Assembly: GCA_947496355.1 (NCBI GenBank)
Contig: CANMCO010000006.1
Location: 1 to 64,000 of the forward strand
Source: an uncultured Aquimarina sp.
Lineage (GTDB): Bacteria > Bacteroidota > Bacteroidia > Flavobacteriales > Flavobacteriaceae
Length of the DNA: 64,000 nucleotides
Direction of reading: 5' to 3'
Made by a program: the position numbers and the translations under genes. Of the stretch, positions 25,601 to 34,771 are shown in pieces; the stretch's first letter is position 1; each line of letters begins with the position of its first letter. The notes beneath the pieces were generated by a model, which was not told the DNA's origin, did not search any database, and saw only the letters and a program-made list of their open reading frames with translations.

Positions 25601-26316
25601 GAAGTAATTCTGAACGTGAAATGGCGAATGCTATGTACTTAGCTGGTTTTGATGTCAAAGATGTACATATGACAGATTTGATTTCGGGTCGTGAAACATT
25701 AGAAGATATCCAGTTTATTGGTGCGGTTGGTGGTTTTTCAAACAGTGATGTACTTGGTTCTGCAAAAGGATGGGCCGGAGCTTTTTTATATAATGAAAAA
25801 GCCAACGCAGCATTAAAAAACTTCTTTAAAAGAGAAGATACACTTTCTGTAGGTATCTGTAACGGTTGCCAACTGTTTATGGAACTTGAAGTAATTAATC
25901 CAGAGCATAAAGAACATGGTAAATTAGTTCATAATGAATCACAAAAGCACGAAAGTGGTTTTACATCGGTGAAAATACAAGATAATAATTCGGTAATGTT
26001 ATCTACCTTAAGTGGAAGTACATTAGGAGTTTGGATTTCTCATGGAGAAGGAAAGTTTAACCTGCCTCTTTCAGAAGATCAATATAATATTGTAGCCAAA
26101 TATGGGTATGAAGAATACCCTGCTAATCCCAATGGATCTGATTATAACACAGCAATGATGAGTGATAAGACAGGCCGTCATTTGGTAATGATGCCACATA
26201 TCGAGAGATCAACTTTTCAATGGAATTGGGCAAATTATCCAAAAGGAAGACGAGACGAAGTGTCACCGTGGATAGAAGCTTTTGTAAATGCAAGAAAGTG
26301 GATAGAAAACAAATAA
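22627..26316 (+). CDS. purL: Phosphoribosylformylglycinamidine synthase, single-chain type
   Basis: A 1,229-aa FGAM synthase that converts FGAR, ATP and glutamine to FGAM in de novo purine synthesis. The start is MIHFFGNQNEKVFAVQT at 22627, because the upstream ORF start overlaps the promoter box. The order is PurS-like N-terminus, two AIR-synthase-type halves (SQVNSEHCRHKIFNG; AETHNFPTTVEPFNGAATGSG; HDHGAGGHLNCLSELVEETG) and a C-terminal glutaminase with nucleophile GICNGCQLFMEL and the later HGEGKF and PHIERSTFQW. Length and order match the large enzyme of proteobacteria and Bacteroidetes. It appears to be a single-gene transcript. Confidence 0.96.
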   Translation: MIHFFGNQNEKVFAVQTANEISPENIKKLVWLFGNQPILSTASIDAFFVGPRAAMITPWSTNAVEITQNMGIEGIIRIEEFKVVSKEFSGFDPMLSQKYDGLDQDIYTINIEPEPILEIDDISAYNASEGLALNDEEIEYLEGVSKKIGRKLTDSEVFGFSQVNSEHCRHKIFNGTFIIDGEEQPTSLFKLIKKTSETNPNDIVSAYKDNVAFIKGPKVTQFAPKTADKPDFYQEKEFNSVISLKAETHNFPTTVEPFNGAATGSGGEIRDRLAGGKGSLPLAGTAVYMTSYSRLEENRPWEQAMNEREWLYQTPIDILIKASNGASDFGNKFGQPLIVGSVLTFEHQEEHFDKLSSTPRKLGFDKVIMQAGGIGYGKAEQAIKAIPETGDKIVILGGENYRIGMGGAAVSSADTGEFSSGIELNAIQRSNPEMQKRAANAIRGMVESEENTIVSIHDHGAGGHLNCLSELVEETGGKIDLDKLPVGDPTLSAKEIIGNESQERMGLVIGPKDIDTLERIAERERSPMYQVGDVSGDHRFAFTSKTKGDTPMDLALEDMFGSSPKTIMKDITIDRNYSEITYNTNNFQSYLEQVLQLEAVACKDWLTNKVDRCVGGKVAKQQCVGPLQLPLNNCGVMALDYNGKEGIATSIGHSPISGLINPEAGSKNSIAEALTNIIWAPLKDGLNSVSLSANWMWPCKNEGEDARLYKAVQAISEFAIDLGINVPTGKDSLSMKQKYPNDEVIAPGTVIISAAGNCDDISKVVEPVLQKNGGNIYYINLSKDKHQLGGSSFAQIVNKIGSEAPNIKDAASFKKTFDVIQNLIRDNKIVAGHDIASGGLITTLLELCFADVNIGAELDLTGINESDSVKLLFAENAGIVIQSSLNSNIESVFSKNGIEFFNIGKAKEGESLHIKNADDSFTLNIAALRNTWYKTSFLLDQKQTANNLAKDRFENFKKQPLKYEFPIHFMGRKPIINTSKPRPKAAIIREKGSNSEREMANAMYLAGFDVKDVHMTDLISGRETLEDIQFIGAVGGFSNSDVLGSAKGWAGAFLYNEKANAALKNFFKREDTLSVGICNGCQLFMELEVINPEHKEHGKLVHNESQKHESGFTSVKIQDNNSVMLSTLSGSTLGVWISHGEGKFNLPLSEDQYNIVAKYGYEEYPANPNGSDYNTAMMSDKTGRHLVMMPHIERSTFQWNWANYPKGRRDEVSPWIEAFVNARKWIENK

Positions 26317-26480
26317 AATAATCTATTCTCAAGAAAATTAGGCGCATATATTCGCAATAAAAATGTCATAAGAATATTAATTAGGCAACATTTTGAAGAT
26401 ATATGAGACAAACATATCAACAAAAACAATAAAATATTAAGGAGTTATCAAATTACACCTCCTTTTTTTATATATTAGGG

Positions 26481-26529
26481 TTGCGTATTATTAGATTTTT
26501 TATAATTTGCGAAACTATGCACGCATAGT
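26481..26529 (+). promoter_or_regulatory. Likely fadD promoter and MarR-type operator
   Basis: ACTATGC-AC-GCATAGT (26514-26529) is a perfect 7-bp inverted repeat. It shares the core TATGC-N2-GCATA with the 24-bp palindrome before the MarR gene at 28.6 kb. Just upstream a TTG (26481-26483) and TATAATTTG (26501-26509) make a fair but imperfect promoter, so the operator would cover the transcript start. The remaining 330-bp gap between purL and fadD shows nothing else I can name. Confidence 0.6.
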
Positions 26530-26648
26530 AGTTATTCTGAAGTTCCCAAAAGTAAGCTGTATAAGTAAAAGTATTGCATATTATTTCTTAAAATGGGTAT
26601 TGAGAAAAGAACTTCAAAAACTACTACGAAAATATTATAAAACAACTT

Positions 26649-28421
26649 ATGACAACAATTACTAGACTATTTGATTTTCCACATTATCAATTAAAAAATT
26701 TCAATTTAGATAAGGCTTTAATCACCAAATACGATGGCGAATGGATAGCAACATCATCTGCAGAATATGTAGCCAAAGCAAACCAAATTAGTCGTGGCCT
26801 TTTAAAATTAGGTGTGAAGCCAAATGATAAAATAGCAATTATATCTTCCAATAACAGAACAGAATGGAACATAATCGATATTGGAGTATTACAAATCGGT
26901 GCTCAGGATGTTCCTATTTATCCAACAATTTCTCAGGATGATTATGAATATGTATTAAACCATTCAGAATCTACACACTGTTTTGTTTCTGATGATGAAG
27001 TTTATCAAAAAGTCAAAAATATTCAAGACAAAGTACCATCATTAAAAGAAGTATATTCTTTTAATGATATTAAAGGGTGTAAGAGTTGGAATGAAGTTTT
27101 AGAACTTGGTAAAGACGATAGCACTCAAGAAGAAGTAGAAAAAATTATGGCTTCGATCAAAGAAGATGATCTAGCCACATTAATATATACATCAGGCACA
27201 ACCGGAAGGCCAAAAGGTGTAATGCTTAGCCATAAAAATATAGTAAGTAATGCATTAGCAAGTTCTACAAGATTTCCTCTAGAAAGCGGAAATAGCAAAG
27301 CATTAAGTTTTTTACCAGTATGTCACATCTATGAAAGAATGACTATGTATTTTTACCAATATTGTGGTGTGTCTATCTATTTTGCAGAATCTTTAGAGAC
27401 TATTAGTGATAATCTTAAAGAAATTAAACCAGATGTAATGACAGCTGTTCCTAGGCTTCTGGAGAAAGTATACGATAAAATTATTGCAAAAGGTGCAGAT
27501 CTTACAGGTATCAAAAAGAAGCTTTTCTTTTGGGCTGTAGAACTAGGATTAAAATATGAACCCTATGGTGCTAATGGCTGGTGGTATGAGAAAAAATTAG
27601 GTATTGCCAGAAAACTTATATTTAGTAAATGGCAAGAAGCCCTTGGAAATAACATGAAAGTAATTGCTTCAGGAAGCGCCGCGTTGCAACCAAGACTTGC
27701 TAGAGTATTTAATGCCGCTGGTCTTCCGGTTATGGAAGGATACGGTTTGACAGAAACGTCTCCAGTAATCTCTGTTAATGATGTAAGAGACGGAGGATTC
27801 AAAATAGGTACTGTAGGGAGAATTCTTCCGGACACAGAAGTTAAAATTGCCGATGATGGAGAAATCCTGGTAAAAGGTCAACAGGTAATGCAAGGGTATT
27901 ACAAAGATGAGGAAAAAACCAAGGAGGTTTTAAAAGGTGGATATTTTCATACTGGTGATATTGGTGAAATCGATAGTGAAGGATTTTTAAAAATTACCGA
28001 TCGTAAAAAAGAAATGTTCAAGACTTCTGGAGGTAAATATGTTGCTCCTCAGCTAATAGAAAATGCAATGAAACAATCACGTTTTATTGAGCAGATTATG
28101 GTTATTGGTGAAGGAGAAAAAATGCCTGCTGCTTTCGTGCAACCTAATTTCGAGTTTTTAAAGGATTGGGCAGAGCGAAAAGGACTTAAGGTAGGCGATT
28201 CTTTTGATGAAATAATTTCTAATCAAATTGTAATAGATCGCTATCAGGAAGAAATAGATGAGCATAATGAAAAGTTTGGTAAATGGGAGCGAGTAAAGAA
28301 ATTCGAACTCACTGCAGACGAATGGAGTATCGATGGTGGTCACCTTACACCAACAATGAAACTAAGAAGAAAAATAATAAAGGAAAAATATAAAGAATTG
28401 TATTCTAAAATTTATGGCTAA
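26649..28421 (+). CDS. fadD: Long-chain fatty acid-CoA ligase (AMP-forming)
   Basis: A 590-aa ANL-superfamily enzyme that activates fatty acids with ATP and CoA. Motifs are the P-loop-like LIYTSGTTGRPKGVMLSHKN, the A5 motif GYGLTETSPV, A7 YFHTGDIGEI and A8 DRKKEMFKTSGGKYVAPQLIE. The length and the DRKKEMFKTSGGKYV stretch fit the bacterial FadD15-like long-chain synthetases. It is followed by its own terminator and then by the beta-oxidation operon, whose regulator gene carries the same palindrome in its promoter, so the two units are probably co-regulated by fatty-acyl signals (inference). Confidence 0.92.
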   Translation: MTTITRLFDFPHYQLKNFNLDKALITKYDGEWIATSSAEYVAKANQISRGLLKLGVKPNDKIAIISSNNRTEWNIIDIGVLQIGAQDVPIYPTISQDDYEYVLNHSESTHCFVSDDEVYQKVKNIQDKVPSLKEVYSFNDIKGCKSWNEVLELGKDDSTQEEVEKIMASIKEDDLATLIYTSGTTGRPKGVMLSHKNIVSNALASSTRFPLESGNSKALSFLPVCHIYERMTMYFYQYCGVSIYFAESLETISDNLKEIKPDVMTAVPRLLEKVYDKIIAKGADLTGIKKKLFFWAVELGLKYEPYGANGWWYEKKLGIARKLIFSKWQEALGNNMKVIASGSAALQPRLARVFNAAGLPVMEGYGLTETSPVISVNDVRDGGFKIGTVGRILPDTEVKIADDGEILVKGQQVMQGYYKDEEKTKEVLKGGYFHTGDIGEIDSEGFLKITDRKKEMFKTSGGKYVAPQLIENAMKQSRFIEQIMVIGEGEKMPAAFVQPNFEFLKDWAERKGLKVGDSFDEIISNQIVIDRYQEEIDEHNEKFGKWERVKKFELTADEWSIDGGHLTPTMKLRRKIIKEKYKELYSKIYG

Positions 28422-28474
28422 TTCAATTCACTGATTACAATGCAAAACGCATACAAGCTTAACTGTTAATCAGT

Positions 28475-28503
28475 AAACTCCTCATTTTATGGGGAGTTTT
28501 TTT
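28475..28503 (+). terminator. Intrinsic terminator of fadD
   Basis: Arms AAACTCC (28475-28481) and GGAGTTT (28493-28499), followed by a T-run. Confidence 0.85.
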
Positions 28504-28557
28504 ATTAATTCAATAGAAAAACGTAAATTACTTCATTAATTCATGAATTTTTACCTT

Positions 28558-28595
28558 ATTTATTATGCATGCATAATAAATTTTTCTTACCTTTA
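28558..28595 (+). promoter_or_regulatory. 24-bp palindromic operator and promoter of the MarR-beta-oxidation operon
   Basis: Bases 28558-28581 are a perfect palindrome centred on ATTATGCATGCATAAT. A -7 box TACCTTTA follows at 28588-28595, so the palindrome covers the -33 region, the classic place for repression. The MarR gene starts 20 bases after the box. Autoregulation is inferred from this layout. Confidence 0.75.
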
Positions 28596-28614
28596 CCTTC
28601 ATAATATTTTTTGA

Positions 28615-29070
28615 ATGAGGGAAAAAACAATCGATTATGCACTTAGAGCTACCTGGATGGCAGTTGCTAAAATGTATAATGAAGAAGCTAGTAAAAAAGG
28701 GAGTACAATGGCAACTGGATTTGCATTGCTAAGTATTGATCCGGAAAGTGGCACCCCATCGACTTCATTAGGCCCCAAAATGGGTATGGAAGCCACAAGT
28801 CTATCACGTACTTTGAAAACCATGGAAGAAAAAGGGTTAATCTTTAGAAAGAAGAATCCTCAGGACGGTCGTGGTGTATTAATATATTTAACTCCTTTTG
28901 GCGTAGAAATGAGAAATTTCTCGAAAGATGTTGTTTTCACTTTCGACAATGCTGTCAAAAAAAATATTCCAAAAGAAAAATTGGATACTTTTTTAGAAGT
29001 ATTCCAAATGATCAATGATCTAATCGCTTCCAAGAAAGTGTACACAAAAAAAGAATCTATAACACCTTAA
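28615..29070 (+). CDS. MarR-family transcriptional regulator of the beta-oxidation operon
   Basis: A 151-aa winged-helix regulator: ALRATWMAVAKMYNEEA forms the dimerisation helix, then GMEATSLSRTLKTMEEKGLI is the recognition helix and KKNPQDGRGVLIYLT the wing. It is the first gene of a tight operon with three beta-oxidation genes (17 bp to the next). MarR proteins usually repress and respond to small molecules; an acyl-CoA ligand is likely from context but not visible. The palindromes before this operon and before fadD are candidate binding sites. Confidence 0.88.
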   Translation: MREKTIDYALRATWMAVAKMYNEEASKKGSTMATGFALLSIDPESGTPSTSLGPKMGMEATSLSRTLKTMEEKGLIFRKKNPQDGRGVLIYLTPFGVEMRNFSKDVVFTFDNAVKKNIPKEKLDTFLEVFQMINDLIASKKVYTKKESITP

Positions 29071-29087
29071 CAACTTTAAGTCAAAAA

Positions 29088-31493
29088 ATGAAAAGAATCA
29101 TTAAAAAAGTTGCAGTCGTCGGCTCAGGAATTATGGGGTCGGGCATTGCATGTCATTTCGCCAATATTGGTGTCGAAGTACTTTTATTAGACATCGTTCC
29201 TAGAGAACTAAATGACAAAGAAAAAGCAAAAGGGCTTACTCTAGAAGATAAAGTAGTCCGTAATAGGTTAGTGAATGACTCTCTTACCGCCGCTCTTAAA
29301 TCTAAGCCTTCTCCTATTTATCATCAAAAATTTGCAAACCGTATCGCTACAGGAAATCTTGAAGATGATATTGCAAAAGTTGCAGATGTAGATTGGATTA
29401 TTGAGGTTGTTGTAGAAAGACTGGATATCAAAAAAATGGTCTTTGAAAATCTTGAGAAACACAGAACGCCAGGTACTTTGATTACCTCTAATACCTCTGG
29501 TATTCCTATAAAATTTATGAACGAAGGAAGAAGTGAGGATTTCCAGAAACATTTCTGCGGAACTCATTTCTTTAACCCTGCTCGTTACCTTAAATTATTC
29601 GAAATCATTCCTGGACCTAATACTTCTCAAGAAGTTTTAGATTTCCTTAATGGATATGGTGAACAATATTTGGGTAAAACTTCAGTCGTTGCAAAAGATA
29701 CACCTGCATTTATTGGTAACAGAATTGGTATCTTTAGTATCATGAGTTTATTCCATATGGTTAAAGAAATGGGATTAACTATTGAAGAGGTTGATAAGCT
29801 TTCTGGTCCTGTTATTGGCCGTCCAAAATCAGCTACATTTCGTACGGTAGACGTTGTAGGATTGGACACTTTGGTTCATGTGGCTAACGGAATTGCTGAA
29901 AACTGCCCAGATGATGAGCAACTTGAATTATTTAAGCTTCCGGCTTTCATCAATACAATGATGGAAAACAAATGGTTAGGAAGTAAAACGAAACAAGGTT
30001 TCTATAAAAAGAATGTATCTGCCGAAGGAAAAAAAGAAATTCTTTCATTAGACTTAGACACATTAGAATACAGAGCTAACAAAAGAGCATCTTTTGCTAC
30101 TTTAGAAATGACCAAAACAATTGACAAAGTTGTAGATCGTTTCAAAGTACTTGTTGCAGGAAAAGATAAAGCGGGTGAATTTTATCGTAAAACCTTATCT
30201 GCCTTATTTGCATATGTTTCTAATCGTATTCCTGAAATCACAGATGATTTATATAAAATAGATGATGCTATGAAAGCTGGTTTTGGATGGGAACATGGTC
30301 CTTTCCAAATCTGGGATGCTGTTGGTGTCGAAAAAGGAATAGAAATGATGAAAGCTGAAGGTCTTGAACCGGCAGCTTGGGTAAATGACATGATTTCAGC
30401 TGGAAATACATCTTTCTACTCTGTAAAAGATGGTGCTACTTTCTACTACGATATACCAAAGAAAGCGCAAGTAAAAGTGCCGGGACAAGATGCATTTATT
30501 ATTCTTGACAACATTCGTAAATCTTCAGAGGTATTCAAAAATAGCGGTGTTGTTGTTGAAGATCTTGGTGATGGCATCTTAAACTTAGAATTCCAAAGTA
30601 AAATGAACACCATTGGTGGAGATGTATTAGCTGGACTTAATAAAGCAATTGATTTAGCCGAGAAAGATTTCCAGGGATTAGTAGTGGGTAATCAAGCAGC
30701 TAATTTCTCTGTTGGAGCTAACATTGGTATGATATTTATGATGGCAGTTGAGCAGGAATATGATGAGCTTAATATGGCAATCAAATACTTCCAAGATTCA
30801 ATGATGCGTATGCGTTACTCTGCAATACCAACAATAGCTGCTCCTCATGGTATGGCTCTTGGTGGTGGATGTGAAATTTCACTTCATGCCGATAAAGTAG
30901 TTGCAGCGGCTGAAACATATATGGGACTGGTTGAATTTGGAGTTGGTGTTATCCCTGGTGGGGGTGGATCCAAAGAAATGGCATTAAGAGCTTCTGATCT
31001 TTTCAAGAAAGATGATGTAGAACTTAATATACTTCAAGAACATTTCTTAACTATTGGTATGGCCAAAGTATCAACATCTGCTTACGAAGCTTTTGATACA
31101 AATCTTCTTCAGAAAGGAAAAGATATCGTTGTAGTAAATAAAGATCGCCAAATCGCTACTGCAAAAGCGCATGCAAAATTAATTGCAGAGCAAGGATATA
31201 CACAACCACCTAAACGTAAAGATATAAAGGTACTTGGAAAACAAGCGCTAGGTATGTTCTTAGTAGGTACCGATTCTATGGAAGCTAGTAAATACATTTC
31301 TGAGCATGATCACAAAATAGCGAATAAGTTGGGTTATGTAATGGCCGGTGGAGATTTATCTGAACCAACCCTGGTAACAGAACAATACTTACTAGACTTA
31401 GAAAGAGAAGCTTTCTTATCTCTTTGTACAGAACGTAAGACTCTTGAGCGTATCGAGCACATGCTTAAGAAAGGTAAACCGCTAAGAAACTAG
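29088..31493 (+). CDS. Bifunctional 3-hydroxyacyl-CoA dehydrogenase / enoyl-CoA hydratase
   Basis: An 801-aa FadB-type protein for the hydration and NAD-dependent oxidation steps of beta-oxidation. The dehydrogenase comes first (VAVVGSGIMGSGIACHFANI binds NAD; CGTHFFNPARYLKLFEIIP), and the crotonase-fold hydratase is C-terminal (HGMALGGGCEISLHADKVV and GVGVIPGGGGSKEMALRA). This order is the reverse of E. coli FadB but is common in Bacteroidetes and Bacillus FadN. The thiolase gene follows after 13 bp, with which it should form the complex or at least the pathway. Confidence 0.93.
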   Translation: MKRIIKKVAVVGSGIMGSGIACHFANIGVEVLLLDIVPRELNDKEKAKGLTLEDKVVRNRLVNDSLTAALKSKPSPIYHQKFANRIATGNLEDDIAKVADVDWIIEVVVERLDIKKMVFENLEKHRTPGTLITSNTSGIPIKFMNEGRSEDFQKHFCGTHFFNPARYLKLFEIIPGPNTSQEVLDFLNGYGEQYLGKTSVVAKDTPAFIGNRIGIFSIMSLFHMVKEMGLTIEEVDKLSGPVIGRPKSATFRTVDVVGLDTLVHVANGIAENCPDDEQLELFKLPAFINTMMENKWLGSKTKQGFYKKNVSAEGKKEILSLDLDTLEYRANKRASFATLEMTKTIDKVVDRFKVLVAGKDKAGEFYRKTLSALFAYVSNRIPEITDDLYKIDDAMKAGFGWEHGPFQIWDAVGVEKGIEMMKAEGLEPAAWVNDMISAGNTSFYSVKDGATFYYDIPKKAQVKVPGQDAFIILDNIRKSSEVFKNSGVVVEDLGDGILNLEFQSKMNTIGGDVLAGLNKAIDLAEKDFQGLVVGNQAANFSVGANIGMIFMMAVEQEYDELNMAIKYFQDSMMRMRYSAIPTIAAPHGMALGGGCEISLHADKVVAAAETYMGLVEFGVGVIPGGGGSKEMALRASDLFKKDDVELNILQEHFLTIGMAKVSTSAYEAFDTNLLQKGKDIVVVNKDRQIATAKAHAKLIAEQGYTQPPKRKDIKVLGKQALGMFLVGTDSMEASKYISEHDHKIANKLGYVMAGGDLSEPTLVTEQYLLDLEREAFLSLCTERKTLERIEHMLKKGKPLRN

Positions 31494-31506
31494 AAAAAGA
31501 AAAAAA

Positions 31507-32697
31507 ATGAAAACAGCATATATAGTAAAAGCATATAGAACAGCCGTGGGAAAAGCACCTCGCGGAGTATTCAGATTCAAAAGAACTGATGAATTGGCAG
31601 CTGAGACCATCCAACACATGATGAAAGAGCTTCCACAATTAGATAAAGCACGTATCGATGATGTAATTGTTGGTAACGCAATGCCAGAAGGATCTCAAGG
31701 ACTTAATATGGCACGTTTGATCTCATTAATGGGATTAGAATCTATAGATGTTCCCGGAGTAACTGTAAATAGATTTTGTTCATCAGGAATAGAAACTATT
31801 GGTATGGCTACTGCAAAAATACAAGCTGGTATGGCCGATTGTATTATTGCCGGTGGTGCAGAAAGCATGAGTTCTGTTCCTATGACTGGATACAAAACAG
31901 AGCTTAATTACGACTTAGCAAAGGCTGGACATGAAGATTACTATTGGGGAATGGGGAATACTGCAGAAGCAGTTGCTCACCAATTTAAAGTATCTCGTGA
32001 AGATCAGGATGAATTCGCCTACCATTCACATATGAAAGCCCTAAAAGCTCAAGCCGAAGATCGTTTCCAAGATCAAATAGTACCGATAAATGTAGAGCAA
32101 ATTTATATTGACCAAAGCGGAAAAAAAGCTTCAAAATCATATACCGTTACTAAAGACGAAGGTCCTAGAGCAGGAACAAGTAAAGAAGTACTTGGTAAAC
32201 TTAGACCTGTATTTGAAGCTGGAGGAAGTGTTACAGCTGGTAATTCATCACAAATGAGTGATGGTGCTGCTTTTGTAATGGTTATGAGTGAAGATATGGT
32301 AAAAGAATTGAATCTTGAACCAATTGCAAGACTTGTTAATTATGCTGCAGCAGGTGTTGAACCAAGAATTATGGGTATAGGTCCTGTTAAGGCTATTCCA
32401 AAAGCGCTAAAACAAGCAGGACTAAAACAAGATGATATTGAGTTAATCGAACTTAACGAAGCATTTGCTTCTCAATCTCTAGCCGTAATGCGTGAGCTAA
32501 ATATCAATCAGGATATTGTAAATGTAAACGGTGGAGCTATTGCTCTGGGTCACCCATTAGGATGTACAGGAGCCAAACTTTCGGTACAATTATTTGATGA
32601 AATGCGTAAGCGTGATATGAAAGGTAAATATGGTATGGTTACCATGTGTGTAGGTACAGGACAAGGAGCTGCCGGTATCTTTGAATTTTTGAATTAA
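31507..32697 (+). CDS. Acetyl-CoA C-acyltransferase (thiolase)
   Basis: A 396-aa degradative thiolase that splits 3-ketoacyl-CoA with CoA. The acylated cysteine is in [14 protein letters not shown], the other active residues in [23 protein letters not shown] and [15 protein letters not shown]. It is the third gene of the operon, 13 bp after the FadB-like gene and 31 bp before the acyl-CoA dehydrogenase. The context (with MarR and FadB-like) argues for a FadA/FadI role rather than acetoacetyl-CoA synthesis. Confidence 0.94.
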   Translation: MKTAYIVKAYRTAVGKAPRGVFRFKRTDELAAETIQHMMKELPQLDKARIDDVIVGNAMPEGSQGLNMARLISLMGLESIDVPGVTVNRFCSSGIETIGMATAKIQAGMADCIIAGGAESMSSVPMTGYKTELNYDLAKAGHEDYYWGMGNTAEAVAHQFKVSREDQDEFAYHSHMKALKAQAEDRFQDQIVPINVEQIYIDQSGKKASKSYTVTKDEGPRAGTSKEVLGKLRPVFEAGGSVTAGNSSQMSDGAAFVMVMSEDMVKELNLEPIARLVNYAAAGVEPRIMGIGPVKAIPKALKQAGLKQDDIELIELNEAFASQSLAVMRELNINQDIVNVNGGAIALGHPLGCTGAKLSVQLFDEMRKRDMKGKYGMVTMCVGTGQGAAGIFEFLN

Positions 32698-32728
32698 AAA
32701 CTATAGAAAAGAGAATAACACTAGAAAA

Positions 32729-34540
32729 ATGAGTACAGAAACTATAAACAAAGACATTCTTAGAGGAGGGCAATTCCTTGTCAAAGAAACTAAAGCTGAA
32801 GATGTATTTACTCCTGAAGATTTTTCTGAGGAGCAAAGAATGATGCGTGATAGCGCAAGAGAATTTGTTGACCGTGAACTATGGGCACATTGGGAAAGAT
32901 TTGAAGGTAAAGATTATGCATATACCGAAGCGTGTATGAAAAAAGCCGGTGAACTTGGTTTACTTGGTGTATCTGTTCCCGAAGCTTACGATGGACTAGG
33001 AATGGGATTTGTATCTACAATGTTAGTTTGTGATTATATTTCTGGAGCTACGGGATCATTTAGTACTGCTTTTGGAGCACACACAGGTATTGGTACAATG
33101 CCAATCTCTTTATATGGTAACGAAGAGCAAAAGAAAAAATATGTTTCCAAACTAGCAACAGGTGAATGGATGGGAGCATATTGCTTGACTGAGCCAGGTG
33201 CTGGATCCGATGCAAACTCTGGTAAAACCAAAGCTGTTTTATCTGATGACGGAAAACATTACCTGATTTCTGGTCAGAAAATGTGGATCTCTAATGCCGG
33301 ATTCTGCGATGTAATGATCGTTTTTGCTCGTATAGAAGATGATAAAAACATTACTGGATTTATTGTAGAGCATGATCCTTCAAATGGTATTACTCTTGGT
33401 GATGAAGAAAAGAAATTAGGAATTCACTCCTCCTCTACTCGTCAGGTATTTTTTAGCGATACCAAAGTACCAGTAGAAAACATGTTATCAGAAAGAGGTA
33501 ACGGTTTCAAAATTGCAATGAATGCTCTTAACGTTGGTCGTATTAAGCTTGCTGCTGCTTGTTTGGATGCACAACGTCGAGTAATTGGTGAAGCAACGAA
33601 ATATGCTAACGAGCGTATTCAGTTTAAGACTCCTATTATGAACTTTGGAGCTATTAAAGGTAAAATTGCAGAGATGGCTACCAATACTTATGCTGATGAG
33701 TCTGCAAGTTATAGAGCTGCAAAAAATATCGAAGATAGAATTGCCCTAAGACAAGCTGAAGGAAATTCACATCAAGAAGCAGAACTTAAAGGTGTAGAAG
33801 AATACGCTATTGAGTGTTCTATCCTTAAGGTTGCTGTTTCTGAAGACGTTCAGAGCTGTGCTGATGAAGGTGTACAGATTTTTGGTGGTATGGGATTCTC
33901 TGCTGATACTCCAATGGAGTCTGCTTGGAGAGATGCGCGTATTTCTCGTATTTATGAAGGAACAAATGAGATCAATCGTATGCTAGCAGTAGGTATGCTA
34001 GTTAAGAAAGCTATGAAAGGTCATGTAGATCTTCTTGGTCCTGCTACACAAGTAGGTAACGAACTTACTGGAATTCCTTCTTTTGATACTCCAGACTATT
34101 CTGAGTTATTTGCAGAAGAGAAATCAATCGTTGCTAACCTAAAGAAGGTTTTCCTTATGGTTGCTGGATCTGCAGTTCAAAAATTTGGTCCACAACTAGA
34201 AGAGCACCAACAATTATTAATGGCTGCATCTGATATTTTGATCGAAATCTATATGGCAGAATCTACGATTCTACGTACAGAGAAAAACGCTAAACGTTTT
34301 GGAGAAGCTGCACAAGAAACTCAAATCGCAATGAGTCAGTTATATCTTTATAATGCAGTTGATATTGCCATCAAAAAAGGTAAAGAAGCTATTGTCTCTT
34401 TTGCTGAAGGTGATGAGCAAAGAATGATGCTTATGGGACTTAAGCGTTTTACTAAATATGCAAACCAACCTAACGTTGTTGCATTAAGAACTAAAATTGC
34501 TGATAAAATTTCTGAAGAAAACGGATATTTTATTGGATAA
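32729..34540 (+). CDS. Acyl-CoA dehydrogenase
   Basis: A 603-aa FAD enzyme for the first oxidation step of beta-oxidation. Conserved stretches are YCLTEPGAGSDANSGKTKA, FSADTPMESAWRDARISRI and YEGTNEINRMLAVGML; the family's catalytic glutamate is expected in the YEGTNEI region. About 180 residues after that motif form an extra helical domain, as in the long very-long-chain-type dehydrogenases widespread in Bacteroidetes. It ends the operon, before a strong terminator. Confidence 0.94.
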   Translation: MSTETINKDILRGGQFLVKETKAEDVFTPEDFSEEQRMMRDSAREFVDRELWAHWERFEGKDYAYTEACMKKAGELGLLGVSVPEAYDGLGMGFVSTMLVCDYISGATGSFSTAFGAHTGIGTMPISLYGNEEQKKKYVSKLATGEWMGAYCLTEPGAGSDANSGKTKAVLSDDGKHYLISGQKMWISNAGFCDVMIVFARIEDDKNITGFIVEHDPSNGITLGDEEKKLGIHSSSTRQVFFSDTKVPVENMLSERGNGFKIAMNALNVGRIKLAAACLDAQRRVIGEATKYANERIQFKTPIMNFGAIKGKIAEMATNTYADESASYRAAKNIEDRIALRQAEGNSHQEAELKGVEEYAIECSILKVAVSEDVQSCADEGVQIFGGMGFSADTPMESAWRDARISRIYEGTNEINRMLAVGMLVKKAMKGHVDLLGPATQVGNELTGIPSFDTPDYSELFAEEKSIVANLKKVFLMVAGSAVQKFGPQLEEHQQLLMAASDILIEIYMAESTILRTEKNAKRFGEAAQETQIAMSQLYLYNAVDIAIKKGKEAIVSFAEGDEQRMMLMGLKRFTKYANQPNVVALRTKIADKISEENGYFIG

Positions 34541-34597
34541 CAATACTGCCCTCCCAATGGCATTAAACTAGGGAGTTGTTTAATTTTGATTTAAGAT

Positions 34598-34631
34598 ACC
34601 GTCTTTCTGTTGGGGAAAGACGGTTTTTTTA
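34598..34631 (+). terminator. Intrinsic terminator of the beta-oxidation operon
   Basis: Arms ACCGTCTTT (34598-34606) and AAAGACGGT (34617-34625) followed by a T-run. A weaker CTCCC/GGGAG hairpin precedes it. Confidence 0.85.
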
Positions 34632-34771
34632 TGCGAACTATTTGATGAAGTAAAAATTCAGACAATTACAAAACATTCTATTCCTAGTATAAATTTTAAA
34701 CATTTTTGTTGATCATTTCCCTCTAATTTTGCCTCTAATTTTGCCTCTATTAAATAAAAAACTGTAAAAAG

